Positions 51,361-60,639 of a stretch of DNA of 64,000 nucleotides are shown here, piece after piece (positions within the stretch are counted from its first letter, which is position 1; each line of letters opens with the position of its first letter). The notes beneath the pieces are model-generated. The model did no database searches, had not been told where the DNA came from, and saw only the letters and a program-made list of their open reading frames with translations. The stretch is from Paenibacillus zeirhizosphaerae (GTDB lineage Bacteria; Bacillota; Bacilli; Paenibacillales; Paenibacillaceae). The translations under genes and the position numbers were made by a program. The DNA is taken from NCBI RefSeq assembly GCF_030705605.1, contig NZ_JAPCKK010000011.1, positions 248,001 to 312,000 on the forward strand. The letters run 5' to 3'.

Positions 51361-53748
51361 TTACCCCTCGTCCGGTATTTTGACCAGCACCTGATATTCG
51401 GTATCCGGTTGCAGATCCTTAAGAATGCCATCCGCAACGGGAACTCCGTCCGCATATACCTCTAGCGCTTGCAGTCCTGCTTCCCTTTGCATCACGATAT
51501 GAAGCTTGGCACCCCTGAACTCCCGTTTGACCGTGACCTCTTTCCACTCGGCAGGAAGCTGCGGGGTGATCTTCAATCCTTCCGCACAGCCCTGGAGCCC
51601 GAATAGACCGTCGATTAGACAGCGATATACCCACGGAACGGTACCCGTATTGAACAAATGGCTGGAGCGCCCGGCTGTACGCGGGAACTGCCGGTAGGCT
51701 CCGCGATAATAGTTCGGTATAAATACCGGAAGCTGGCCCCGCTGTACAATATCCTCCAAATCGGGCCCGGGGAGCATTTTTCTCAGCAAACGATACGCGT
51801 TCTCCTGCTCCCCAACGGCATACAGCGCGTAAATATAAAATGCCGCAGCATGGTTATAGACCGCGCCATTCTCGGCGGAGCCTGGGTGTTTCTGCGTAAC
51901 CCTGCCTACATCCTCCCGCATCGAGGTGAAGGAAGGGGCCAGTTTTTCCACACCATATGGCGTTTCCAGTTGCTCTGTGACAGCCCGCATCAGCTTGCTC
52001 TGCTTCTCTGAATCGGCAGCGCCGCTCAGCAGCGACCAGCCCTGTGGATTGATGAAAATCCGGCCCTCCCGGTCTGTACTGATCCCGAACTTGACGTTGT
52101 CATCCGTTATGCCGCGCGCATACCATTCGCCATCCCACAGATATTGGTTGACAACCTCATTGGTCGTATGCGCGTTCGCCCGAAATTCTTGAGCAAGGTC
52201 CGGGTGGCCGCTGTTCTCGCAAATCCCGGCCCATACGTTAAAGGCATAAGCCGTCGCAATGGTCAGCCAGCCGGAAACACCCTTGCCTTTGTAACCCACC
52301 ATATTCATCGGGTCGCACCAATCGCCCTGATTAATATAGTTCAAGCCCCGCTCATCCCGGTCGTTCATCAGCCAGTACATCGCCTTGTTGATATGCTCGA
52401 TTACGGTGTCTGTCTCCTCGCTGTCGGCATAAGGAACCTTTTCATCCAGAATGGAGTAATCGTTCGTCTCATCCAGATAAGTGCTTAAGCAGATAGGCAG
52501 CCAGACACAATGGTCCGTGTGCGGAACCTGGTTAATGTATTTCAGCTCCGCATCCTTGTGCAGAATGATACCATCTGGCATGGCACCGCTTGCATTTTGC
52601 TGCCCTAACGCGATTAGGAAGGCCTCCCTGGCTGTTCCCGGTTTGATATAACTCATTCCCATATGATCCTGCAGAAAATTCCGCGTCTGAGGATCGGTTG
52701 TAAGGCGGTTCGTCTGTCCATGATAATACATCTGGCGCGGTAGCCAGTGATTGACGAAGTTATCCAGATCCGAATCCGGAGTTGCAATCTCGATGCAGCC
52801 TCTGCCTTCGCGTATGTATTGATCATATTCCCGTTCAGCCACCGTGAATCCGTCTTCGCCGTCCGCATTTGTATTCAGCAGGTAGCTGCTGCGGATTTGG
52901 GCAATCTGTTCCTCATCCTTAGCCGGACCGAAGATAAATCGGTAAGCTTCCTCTTCATCCGCACCCAGCTCTATTCGATATTGCAGGGCAGCCACGGGCG
53001 TTTCGTACCTGGCATCGCCTTTGGACAGAAGCTCCTGCTCCCTAATCCCCGTCGGCATCGTGATGCCGCCCTCTCCCTCGAAGACCTCCTGGTTCACTTC
53101 CCAGGCAGCAGGCTTCCGCTCCGCGATCAGAAAGGTTTTATCGCTGAAATCTTTAATTTTGTAATAATCCTGATATTTCTGATACGGTGTAATCGATGTG
53201 CATACAATGGCTTGTAAATCCTCGTGATATTCGCCGGACTGATTCATCCATGACATATAACCCACGGTGAAGTAAGGGTAAATGCTTAATTTTCTTGGGC
53301 TTCCCGACAGGTTCTTCACCTTCACGCGCCAAAGCTCCATGGCGTCTTCCTTTGGCAGGCTCAAGCTCATCTCGATATGAATCCCCTTACATTCTACCTT
53401 CCACACGATTCTGCTTTTCCCTATAGCAAAAGTATACTGATCCGCCGGTACGCGCACAGGCTCATACGGGGCGGAGAAAATTTCACCGCTCTCTTCATCC
53501 TTCACGTACAGAAAACGGCCGGGATGATGCGCATAATACGGCTGCTCCGGCTGCATGAACGTCTTCGCCTCCAGGTTGGGGGCATGGGAGTACTTGGCAG
53601 GCTCCGGCTGCATGAACTGGGCTACGGTATATCCGCGGCAGTTCACATGGATCATCATTTTCTCATTCCAGAGGAACCCCGAGGCCTTGGGAAGGGCGGT
53701 TGGGCTCGACAGTTCATAATACTCTTGATCTTCCGATGCTCTTATCAT
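51361..53748 (-). CDS. Glycoside hydrolase family 94 phosphorylase
   Basis: 795-residue cytosolic enzyme that reversibly phosphorolyses a beta-linked disaccharide or aldonate. Layout follows GH94: N-terminal beta-sandwich (about 1-290), helical linker, (alpha/alpha)6 barrel (about 350-720) and C-terminal beta domain. The general acid aspartate is expected in NYINQGDWCDPMN (about 490), where cellobiose and chitobiose phosphorylases read GDWND. The altered +1 region (GDWCDPMNMVGYKGKGVSGWL) suggests a different acceptor, possibly an acid such as gluconate; that is inference. ATG 53746-53748. Isolated, with no adjacent transporter. Confidence 0.9.
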   Translation of the reverse strand: MIRASEDQEYYELSSPTALPKASGFLWNEKMMIHVNCRGYTVAQFMQPEPAKYSHAPNLEAKTFMQPEQPYYAHHPGRFLYVKDEESGEIFSAPYEPVRVPADQYTFAIGKSRIVWKVECKGIHIEMSLSLPKEDAMELWRVKVKNLSGSPRKLSIYPYFTVGYMSWMNQSGEYHEDLQAIVCTSITPYQKYQDYYKIKDFSDKTFLIAERKPAAWEVNQEVFEGEGGITMPTGIREQELLSKGDARYETPVAALQYRIELGADEEEAYRFIFGPAKDEEQIAQIRSSYLLNTNADGEDGFTVAEREYDQYIREGRGCIEIATPDSDLDNFVNHWLPRQMYYHGQTNRLTTDPQTRNFLQDHMGMSYIKPGTAREAFLIALGQQNASGAMPDGIILHKDAELKYINQVPHTDHCVWLPICLSTYLDETNDYSILDEKVPYADSEETDTVIEHINKAMYWLMNDRDERGLNYINQGDWCDPMNMVGYKGKGVSGWLTIATAYAFNVWAGICENSGHPDLAQEFRANAHTTNEVVNQYLWDGEWYARGITDDNVKFGISTDREGRIFINPQGWSLLSGAADSEKQSKLMRAVTEQLETPYGVEKLAPSFTSMREDVGRVTQKHPGSAENGAVYNHAAAFYIYALYAVGEQENAYRLLRKMLPGPDLEDIVQRGQLPVFIPNYYRGAYRQFPRTAGRSSHLFNTGTVPWVYRCLIDGLFGLQGCAEGLKITPQLPAEWKEVTVKREFRGAKLHIVMQREAGLQALEVYADGVPVADGILKDLQPDTEYQVLVKIPDEG

Positions 53749-53854
53749 TGTTCATCCCTCTTTTTCCATAGGTTTCATAACGATTCAGCAGATTGGAAGC
53801 CTGATATGCCGGTTAATGTCCTATCAATCTACCGTGGATTTCCTGTTTATTATA

Positions 53855-54331
53855 TCACCTTGAAGGATCACGCTGCAGCTTCCGAATAAACACGATTTGC
53901 CCAATATGATAGGCATTGTGGATGGCCGCATTGCTGATCACTTCCCACCAGACTACAGACACGGGAAATCCAATCGCCGGCGCTTCTAATCTTTCAATAC
54001 TAAGCAGGTCTTGCCACTGCAGAAGCACGTCGAGCAGCCCCTCTCTTAAATCAGAAAAGGAGACATTCTCTGCTATAACAAAACTATGGTTGTTGTCCCC
54101 CACCGCTACCGCTGCATCCATTCGCCCCTCCTTGAAGCGAGTCAGCCATATCTCATTCCAATACAGCAAATGCTGTGTAATCGCAGCGATGCTGTGACTA
54201 CCCGGAGCAGGCTTCCAATAGGCCTCTTCCTCCGTAACTCCTTCAACAGCCTGTAAAAAAGGCAAATGCCAGCTCGGATCATTCGCATTCGCCAGGAGCT
54301 GATTCGCCAAGACTTCCTTCGCATGTACCAC
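53855..54331 (-). CDS. DinB-family four-helix protein
   Basis: 158 residues. The DinB/DUF664 fold is indicated by the metal-binding histidines in AAITQHLLYWNE (about 50-61) and AAIHNAYHIGQIV (about 138-150). These proteins are often thiol-dependent transferases using bacillithiol, or of unknown role. A GGGGGAA-type site lies before ATG 54329-54331. It is divergent from ada. Confidence 0.87.
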   Translation of the reverse strand: MVHAKEVLANQLLANANDPSWHLPFLQAVEGVTEEEAYWKPAPGSHSIAAITQHLLYWNEIWLTRFKEGRMDAAVAVGDNNHSFVIAENVSFSDLREGLLDVLLQWQDLLSIERLEAPAIGFPVSVVWWEVISNAAIHNAYHIGQIVFIRKLQRDPSR

Positions 54332-54467
54332 TTTATTTCCCCCTCTTATTCGTTACTCCTTCAATCATAACGCATACGAAATAAAATAGATGCCTGATTT
54401 TCGGCGATACTAATTGATGTAGACCTATATAATAAAATCAATAATGACAAGGTTAGGAAGTGCGCTC

Positions 54468-55520
54468 ATGATCCGTACTGAACGTCAAAAAGAATATTAT
54501 AACGCGCTGCTTGATAAAAATTCAGAGTATGAAGGTGTGTTCTATGTCGGAGTCCGGACGACAGGGGTATTCTGCCGCCCCACCTGTCCGGCTAGGAAGC
54601 CCAAATTCGAGAATTGCGAGTTCTTCGAGTCTGCGCAGCAGGCACTGCTCGCCTCCTTTCGCCCGTGCCAGCGCTGTCGTCCGTTATCTCATCCGAATCA
54701 TGTGCCGGAGATTGTCCGTGTACTGGTCGAAGCGGTTGAGAATAACCCGGAGAAACGCTGGAACACGCAGGATTTCAAAGACCTCTCAGTGGATGAATCC
54801 ACAGCGCGCCGCCAGTTTAAAAAGCGGTTTGGCATGACCTTTGTGGAGTATGCACGCGCACGCCGGATGGGCCTTGCTTTGAAAAATATCAGGTCGGGGC
54901 AATCCGTCATTGACAGCCAACTGTCCACAGGCTACGAATCCAGCAGCGGCTTCCGGGACGCCTTCTCGCGCATCATGGGAGCTGCACCCACCCGCTTGGA
55001 TCACATGAACATTTTGCGTGCTGCCTGGCTGGACACGCGCCTTGGCCCTATGATGGCTGTTGCAGACGATGAAGCTCTGCACCTGCTCGAATTCATCGAT
55101 CGTCGGGGGCTGGAGCGCGAGGTGGAACGTCTGCGGCAACGGACCAAGTCGGCGATTATTCCCGGAGTGACCGACCCGATCCGCTCAATCGAGCAGGAGC
55201 TGGCCGCATATTTCGAGGGCAAGCTGACCTCCTTCCAGACGCCGCTCGAGTTACACGGATCACCTTTCCAGAAAAGCGTGTGGGAGCAGCTTGTGAACAT
55301 TCCATCCGGGGAGACGCGCTCCTATCGGGACATTGCCGTTTCACTGGGGAGGCCCACCGCGTTTCGCGCTGTGGCCCAAGCCAACGGGGCGAACCAGCTT
55401 GCCATCGTGATCCCCTGTCACCGGGTCATCAACACTAATGGGGAGTTGGGCGGTTATGGCGGCGGACTGGCACGTAAGAATTGGTTGTTAGATCATGAAA
55501 AACAAGGAAGATACACATGA
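54468..55520 (+). CDS. ada: Bifunctional Ada methyltransferase/regulator
   Basis: 350 residues. The N-terminal zinc domain has Cys36, Cys40, Cys67 and Cys70 (FCRPTC...FRPCQRC), where one cysteine takes methyl groups from phosphotriesters. An AraC helix-turn-helix follows (about 85-180). The C-terminal O6-methylguanine-DNA methyltransferase carries IPCHRVI with its acceptor cysteine. It repairs alkylated DNA and activates its own regulon. ATG 54468 follows AGGAAG; the frame is open eight codons further. Its stop overlaps an open frame leading into the IF-3 paralogue. Confidence 0.95.
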   Translation: MIRTERQKEYYNALLDKNSEYEGVFYVGVRTTGVFCRPTCPARKPKFENCEFFESAQQALLASFRPCQRCRPLSHPNHVPEIVRVLVEAVENNPEKRWNTQDFKDLSVDESTARRQFKKRFGMTFVEYARARRMGLALKNIRSGQSVIDSQLSTGYESSSGFRDAFSRIMGAAPTRLDHMNILRAAWLDTRLGPMMAVADDEALHLLEFIDRRGLEREVERLRQRTKSAIIPGVTDPIRSIEQELAAYFEGKLTSFQTPLELHGSPFQKSVWEQLVNIPSGETRSYRDIAVSLGRPTAFRAVAQANGANQLAIVIPCHRVINTNGELGGYGGGLARKNWLLDHEKQGRYT

Positions 55521-55612
55521 CACAGTCTCAATTATCGAACAAGATTCATTTGAATCTCCAACTGTTCATGTACTATGATAGCTTTATCATTGTTTGGGGA
55601 GGTTTCATTAAC

Positions 55613-56128
55613 GTGGCAGTATTCATCAACGAGCAAATCAGGGCTTCCGAGGTGGTGCTCACCGGACTCCGTGGCGAGCATCTCGGTGTCGTATCCAGAG
55701 AAGAGGCGCTCGCCATGGCCCGGTCACAAGGGCTGGATCTGGTCTGCACCTCGCTCATGAGCAGCCCGCCGCCTTGTAGCCTGGTTGCCAAAGGCAAGGG
55801 GAAGGCGCTCGCTCAGAAGAAATCGGTAGCTGGGAAACCGGAGAGCGGCCGTTCCGCAGGGAAGAACCCCAAGGAGAAGGTCAAGGAGCTTCGCTTCACC
55901 GCTCATATCGAAGAGCATGACTATGACACCAAGCTGCGCCAGGCGGACAAGCATCTGCGCTCCGGCAAGCCGGTGCAACTGGTCGTCAGAGCGACCGGTG
56001 CCAAAGAAGCCTCTGCCGCCAAGGCAGTACTGGAACGGCTGCTCACCGACCTGAAGAGTATCGGTGTGAAGGAAACGGGAATTCAGACGAGCGGCAAGGG
56101 CTCACAGGTAAGAGTGAATCCGAAATGA
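55613..56128 (+). CDS. Translation initiation factor IF-3 paralogue
   Basis: 171 residues. The N-domain starts VAVFINEQIRASEVVLTG and keeps the INEQIRA.EV motif of IF-3. The C-domain, EEHDYDTKLRQADKHLRSGKPVQL, matches the 30S-binding half. The central linker is longer and lysine-rich (about 65-95). GTG 55613 is ten bases after GGGGAGG (55596-55602); the housekeeping infC normally starts with ATT and sits before rpmI-rplT, so this is a second copy. It lies 92 bp after ada and may be co-transcribed, which would link translation control to alkylation stress. Confidence 0.86.
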   Translation: MAVFINEQIRASEVVLTGLRGEHLGVVSREEALAMARSQGLDLVCTSLMSSPPPCSLVAKGKGKALAQKKSVAGKPESGRSAGKNPKEKVKELRFTAHIEEHDYDTKLRQADKHLRSGKPVQLVVRATGAKEASAAKAVLERLLTDLKSIGVKETGIQTSGKGSQVRVNPK

Positions 56129-56380
56129 TCGAAGGGGATTTTGAGCTGAGGGACACAAGCGTGACACGACCGTCCTTGGCCGAGGATAAGCTGTTTCCAA
56201 CCACATAAATACAGCATATTTGCGTGCTTCTGGTAACTCCGCTCAGAAGCTCCTCCGCAGGACAATTGGCTGCTTCCGGTTTTCACTGCTTGCTTTTAAT
56301 TACACGCTTCTGCTGGTATCCTGTTTGTATAGCTTGTCTGTTCAAACCGGATAATAATATATCGAGGTGAATCTTATTAT

Positions 56381-57808
56381 ATGAGCAGTATTGGAAGAAA
56401 TGAGCCTTGTCCTTGTGGAAGCGGGAAAAAATACAAAAAATGCTGCCTTGAGCAGGACCGTGCTTTGGAGCAAATGAGTCCGGACGGCTCTGCCGTCAGC
56501 CTGGAGGATGCGAAAATGCTTGCTTTTTGGGCCTCCTCCCCCTCCAAGCTGCGTGATTTCGTAGATATGCTGGATTGGCCGAATCCGTTACAGCAGAAGC
56601 TGGCGGAAGTACTGGCCCTGGAGCTGTATGAAGGATATAAACCCAGTTCTGCAGAAATGCGCGAAGCCCTCGCCGGAACGATTGTACTTTGGAACAGCTT
56701 TTGCGTGGATATGAATCCAACTTTCCGCAAAGCGGGCGGTTATAAAGCTGCTTTGGAGTTCTTTTTTCTGATGGAGACGAGTGGTGTGCCGAACCAAAGC
56801 GAGCTCGCCGCCAAGCATGGCGTTTCCGCCTCCACGCTGGCCAACTGCCTGAACAAGCTGGAGGATTTTATTGAGGAACAAGGGGAGCTGGTATTGGACG
56901 AGCAAGAGAATGCCGGAGCCCCGCAAATCCACCCTTTATCAAAACTGGAGCATGAAGCGAATATAACCGATATAACCCGTCTGCTGGAAGCTCAAAATTT
57001 CACCAACCTGGAAGATGTTCAAGCATTTTTATCTGCTCAATTAGATAAGCCCAACGCTCGGAAGGCCTCATCGCCTGCAGCAGGCGGGAATCAGGTCAGG
57101 GAGATATTGATTGCCGCAGATCATGCAACGTCATCCGCAAAACGCAAAAAGCTGCTGGAGCAAGCCTATACATTGGACCCTGAATACCCCGATACACTGC
57201 TCATGTTATCTGAAGATACAGCAACCATCGTAGAGTCTATGCAGCTGGCTAAAACCGCTATGGAGTTAGCAGCCAAAAAGCTGGGGAAGACTTTCTTTGA
57301 AGAGAATCGCGGATATTTTTGGGGACTCGTCGAAACCCGGCCGTTCATGCGTGCCAAAGCTGCTTATGCCCATTTATTGTCTCTATCCGGTAGACTTAAC
57401 GCGGCTTGTGAGCACTACGAACAACTCCTTGAACTGAATCCGAATGATAATCAAGGGATCCGTTACGACCTGCTTATGCTTTATTTGCAAATGGAGCGTT
57501 TGGAGGAAGCTGATCAGGCACTCAAGTCTTACGAAGAGGATGCCTCCTGTTTTATACTGTATGACAAGCTGGTTCTGGAATACTTGAAAAATGGTGTTAC
57601 TGAACATCTTGCTTTCTTATATAAGTTGGCACGGAAAGAAAACAAGCACGTTCCCGCCTACCTTCTCGAGCAAAAAAGACTTCCCGCTACCATGCCGCCT
57701 TCTTATACTCTGAGCAGCGTGGAGGAAGCGATCACTTACGCCTTCACCCACATCCAACTGTGGGATCGGCTAGTAGGTCTGAAAGAGTGGATGTCTAAAG
57801 CAAGATAA
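56381..57808 (+). CDS. SEC-C zinc-finger protein with HTH and TPR-like regions
   Basis: 475 residues. The N-terminal SEC-C motif (IGRNEPCPCGSGKKYKKCC, about 4-22) binds zinc as in SecA and YecA. A helical region follows, then a helix-turn-helix-like element (SELAAKHGVSASTLANCLNKLEDF, about 140-163), and a C-terminal half with TPR-like repeats (about 230-420, for example HYEQLLELNPNDNQGIRYDLLMLYLQMERLEEADQAL). It probably acts as an adaptor; no catalytic residues are seen. ATG 56381 has only a weak site (CGAGGTG about 12 bases upstream). Terminator at 57835. Confidence 0.8.
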   Translation: MSSIGRNEPCPCGSGKKYKKCCLEQDRALEQMSPDGSAVSLEDAKMLAFWASSPSKLRDFVDMLDWPNPLQQKLAEVLALELYEGYKPSSAEMREALAGTIVLWNSFCVDMNPTFRKAGGYKAALEFFFLMETSGVPNQSELAAKHGVSASTLANCLNKLEDFIEEQGELVLDEQENAGAPQIHPLSKLEHEANITDITRLLEAQNFTNLEDVQAFLSAQLDKPNARKASSPAAGGNQVREILIAADHATSSAKRKKLLEQAYTLDPEYPDTLLMLSEDTATIVESMQLAKTAMELAAKKLGKTFFEENRGYFWGLVETRPFMRAKAAYAHLLSLSGRLNAACEHYEQLLELNPNDNQGIRYDLLMLYLQMERLEEADQALKSYEEDASCFILYDKLVLEYLKNGVTEHLAFLYKLARKENKHVPAYLLEQKRLPATMPPSYTLSSVEEAITYAFTHIQLWDRLVGLKEWMSKAR

Positions 57809-57834
57809 GACGACTCGTAAACTATCAGGTCTCT

Positions 57835-57871
57835 GTGGAGTAATGGCTTCAACAAAGGAACCATTACTCCA
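57835..57871 (+). terminator. Terminator after the SEC-C gene
   Basis: GTGGAGTAATGG (57835-57846) pairs with CCATTACTCCAC (57860-57871). No strong T run. Confidence 0.65.
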
Positions 57872-57949
57872 CGAGTTGGATAGGACTAAGCTTCAAAATA
57901 CTGTTGTTTAACATAGTAATACGCCGGCTTTTCACCTTTTTGCTCAATG

Positions 57950-59005
57950 TTACTGCCAGACGGATGAGGGATGAAGGCGCTTAATGTCCTCTATTAGCAT
58001 GTCAACATGCTCTTGCTTCGTGGCCCAACTGGTGCAGAACCGTACCGCACTATGTAGTTCATCGGTCTTTTCCCAGAAAGAAAAAGAATAGGTATCCTTT
58101 AACGCTTCAAGCAACCGATCCGATAAAATCGGGAACTGCTGATTGGTTGTGGAATGATAATGGAAGGAAACCCCCAGCTCAGCCAAGGCATTGCGCAACA
58201 GCTTGGCCATATCTACGGCATGCTTGGAAATTTCGAGATATAAGCCGTCTTCAAACAAGGTTTCAAACTGAATGCCGAGCATTCTCCCTTTGGCCAGCAG
58301 CCCGCCCTTTTGCTTGATGTGGTAGCGGAAATCCTTTTTCAGCGCGTCGTTCATAATGACTACAGCCTCACCCATCATCGCGCCAATCTTAGTCCCGCCA
58401 ATATAAAACACATCACACAGCTTGGCGATATCCGCCAAGGACACATCATTGTCCTCCGCAGCCAATGCATATCCCAACCGCGCGCCGTCTATGAACAATG
58501 GCAATCCGGTTTCCCGGCAAACCCGATTCAGTGCTACCAGCTCGGCTTTGCTGTAGATCGTTCCATTTTCGGTGGGCTGAGAAATATACACCATGCCCGG
58601 CTGTACCATATGCTCATGAGTGACGTCGTTCCAATGCGCATCGTAACAATCTTTGACCTGATCTGCCCGAATTTTGCCATCGTCACTTGGCAGGATCAGC
58701 ACTTTATGTCCGGTGGCTTCAATCGCTCCGGTTTCATGTACCGCGATATGCCCCGAAGTGGCCGCAATGACGCCTTGATGCGGTCGCAAAATGGAAGCAA
58801 TAACGGTCATATTCGTCTGTGTGCCCCCCACCAGAAAGTGAACGTCCGCATTTTCCGCATCACATGCCTGTTTAATATAGGCTTTAGCTTGTTCAGTATG
58901 CGGGTCCGTACCGTATCCGCTGGTTTGCTCGTCATTGGTTTCCACCAGCCGCTTCAAGATGCGCTCATGAGCACCCTCGGTATAATCGCATTCAAATCTT
59001 ATCAT
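57950..59005 (-). CDS. Low-specificity L-threonine aldolase family enzyme
   Basis: 351-residue PLP enzyme of the beta-eliminating lyase family, expected to cleave threonine or allo-threonine to glycine and acetaldehyde. FECDYTEGAHERIL and SGYGTDPHTEQAKAYIK open the protein, GGTQTNMTVIA forms the phosphate-binding part, FIDGARLGYAL holds the PLP-ring aspartate, and YIGGTKIGAMMGEA holds the Schiff-base lysine. The start overlaps the MarR gene stop by four bases, so the regulator and enzyme form one operon. Confidence 0.92.
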   Translation of the reverse strand: MIRFECDYTEGAHERILKRLVETNDEQTSGYGTDPHTEQAKAYIKQACDAENADVHFLVGGTQTNMTVIASILRPHQGVIAATSGHIAVHETGAIEATGHKVLILPSDDGKIRADQVKDCYDAHWNDVTHEHMVQPGMVYISQPTENGTIYSKAELVALNRVCRETGLPLFIDGARLGYALAAEDNDVSLADIAKLCDVFYIGGTKIGAMMGEAVVIMNDALKKDFRYHIKQKGGLLAKGRMLGIQFETLFEDGLYLEISKHAVDMAKLLRNALAELGVSFHYHSTTNQQFPILSDRLLEALKDTYSFSFWEKTDELHSAVRFCTSWATKQEHVDMLIEDIKRLHPSSVWQ

Positions 59006-59490
59006 CCGGTTGTCTCCGTTCTCTCCAATTTATCCAGCTTCTTCTGTATGGACATGATCGAAGCGTGGAATTCCTTCATCTCTTTATCTGGTAATCCAGC
59101 AAATAATCTTATAATCTGTTCGTCAGACCTTTCGTTCAACTGATTGTAAAATTCCATGCCCGCAGTTGTTAAACGAAGCAGACTGGATCGTTGATCCGAG
59201 CTGGAGCTTTCCTTGACGAGCAGGCCGTCCTTGCAAAGCTTATTCACGATTCTGCTCATATAGCTGCGGTCGATATTAAGCAAGTCCACCAGCGTATTCG
59301 CAATACAGGGCCCCATCAACCCGATCTCGATCATCACACGCGCTTCTGTAAAAGAATAGCCCGTATCCAGCACATATCTGTTCAATACGCCAAGGATATT
59401 CGTATATCGCCGATTAAACCGCCGAATATCCGCGATAACGTCAGCATCTATATGGATTGAAAACCCTCCTTTTTTGTGGACTTTGTCCAC
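59002..59490 (-). CDS. MarR-family regulator of the aldolase operon, start codon uncertain
   Basis: About 150-160 residues with a winged helix (TEARVMIEIG, ANTLVDLLNIDRSYMSRIVNKLCKDGLL, about 50-90). An in-frame ATG at 59497-59499 lies inside the -10 box of the apparent promoter, so it cannot be on the transcript. Two options remain: GTG 59488-59490, which sits in the first operator palindrome and would be nearly leaderless, or a rare ATC at 59455-59457, six bases after a strong GGAGGG (59464-59469) and exactly where homologues start (HIDADVIADIRRFNRRY). The end is entered as the GTG. It probably represses its own operon. Confidence 0.8.
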   Translation of the reverse strand: MDKVHKKGGFSIHIDADVIADIRRFNRRYTNILGVLNRYVLDTGYSFTEARVMIEIGLMGPCIANTLVDLLNIDRSYMSRIVNKLCKDGLLVKESSSSDQRSSLLRLTTAGMEFYNQLNERSDEQIIRLFAGLPDKEMKEFHASIMSIQKKLDKLERTETTG

Positions 59491-59525
59491 AATTATCATA
59501 TCGAATTTTAGTGGACTATGTCAAC
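59476..59525 (-). promoter_or_regulatory. MarR promoter with two palindromic operators
   Basis: Minus-strand TTGACA (59519-59524) and TATGAT (59495-59500) with 18-bp spacing. The perfect palindrome GTGGACTTTGTCCAC (59476-59490) lies just downstream of the -10, and its near copy GTGGACTATGTCAAC (59511-59525) covers the -35. Binding of the MarR protein to both would block transcription. Confidence 0.8.
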
Positions 59526-59528
59526 TAT

Positions 59529-60536
59529 TCAAGTGGAATCCCAGCGTTCAATCACTTCACGGTATATTTTCAAGTATTGCTTCGTCATTCTCGCGTTCGT
59601 AAATCGGCTATCTACATACTTCCGAAGGGCCGAAGGTGCCGGATACGCCGGCCGTTTAACCTTTCGGATCATCTCGTCCACTGAACTACATATCATATGA
59701 GGAAAATCCGACAACACTTCAGGCACCGATCCATTATTCAATGCCAGTACGGGTGTACCGCAAGCCATGGCCTCGATCATGACAAATCCGAACGGTTCTT
59801 CCCATAACGTCGGAAATAGCAGACACTGGGCATGCTTCAACAGGTCCTGTTTCTTCTTCCCGCCTACAGCTCCGACGTAGCTTATATTTGGGTTTTTCGA
59901 TATACGGGGTTTAACCTCTTTTTGAAAAAATAAGGGGTTTTTGACCGGGCCCGCAATCACTAAAGATTTTCCCGTCTTTTCAGCGATATCAATAGCCTCA
60001 AGTATGCCCTTCTGACGGATAATGCGCCCTAAAAACAGAAGATAATCGTGTTTTTGTGTGCTATATTCGTATTCATCCAGATTAATACCGTTATAAACGT
60101 AATACCCACGGTTTTTACCCATAATCTTCCTTGCTCTCCTGCTCACATAGACAGGGTATCTAACCTGTTGCTTCACGGGGAGGTGGATCGTACATACGGT
60201 AGGTATACTCAGGTTTTTCAATCCCAACACTGAGCGAAAGCTATGGTCATGAATAATATCAACATTCTCGGGAAGACGCCGCTGAACGAAGTTCGCAAGC
60301 CCCCGACGCGTTAATATGCCGGTACCGGTATAGGTGATGAGCTTGGCACTGCTCTTGCTGCCAGCCGGAGCAAACAGCGTCACATCATGTCCACGCCTCA
60401 CCAGCTCCTCTGTCAGCTCATACACGGCTTTCTCCGTGCCTCCTTTGTTGGAGGGTAAAGGCTGCGCACTCGGAGATATGACCTGGACGATTTTTAAGCG
60501 TGTTTTTGTATGCTGTTTAGACTTCACTCGTTTCAT
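59529..60536 (-). CDS. Family 4 glycosyltransferase
   Basis: 335 residues, GT-B fold. The N-terminal half begins KIVQVISPSAQPLPSNKGGTEKAVYELTEELVRRGHDVTLFAP, and the C-terminal half has LLFLGRIIRQKGILEAIDIAEKTG and the nucleotide-sugar site EEPFGFVMIEAMACGTPVLALNNGSVPEV with the EX7E-type glutamates. It transfers a sugar from a nucleotide donor to an unknown acceptor. ATG 60534-60536 lies eight bases after GGGG; the upstream open frame has no site. It stands alone, not in a polysaccharide cluster. Confidence 0.9.
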   Translation of the reverse strand: MKRVKSKQHTKTRLKIVQVISPSAQPLPSNKGGTEKAVYELTEELVRRGHDVTLFAPAGSKSSAKLITYTGTGILTRRGLANFVQRRLPENVDIIHDHSFRSVLGLKNLSIPTVCTIHLPVKQQVRYPVYVSRRARKIMGKNRGYYVYNGINLDEYEYSTQKHDYLLFLGRIIRQKGILEAIDIAEKTGKSLVIAGPVKNPLFFQKEVKPRISKNPNISYVGAVGGKKKQDLLKHAQCLLFPTLWEEPFGFVMIEAMACGTPVLALNNGSVPEVLSDFPHMICSSVDEMIRKVKRPAYPAPSALRKYVDSRFTNARMTKQYLKIYREVIERWDST

Positions 60537-60639
60537 TGTGACTGCCCCTTCCGCGAAAAGATTCATAGATGTTTTTGAATACTGCGGGCATGCCTTCCAA
60601 TCCTTAGATATTAATCTATTCATGAACTGAAATTTGGCT

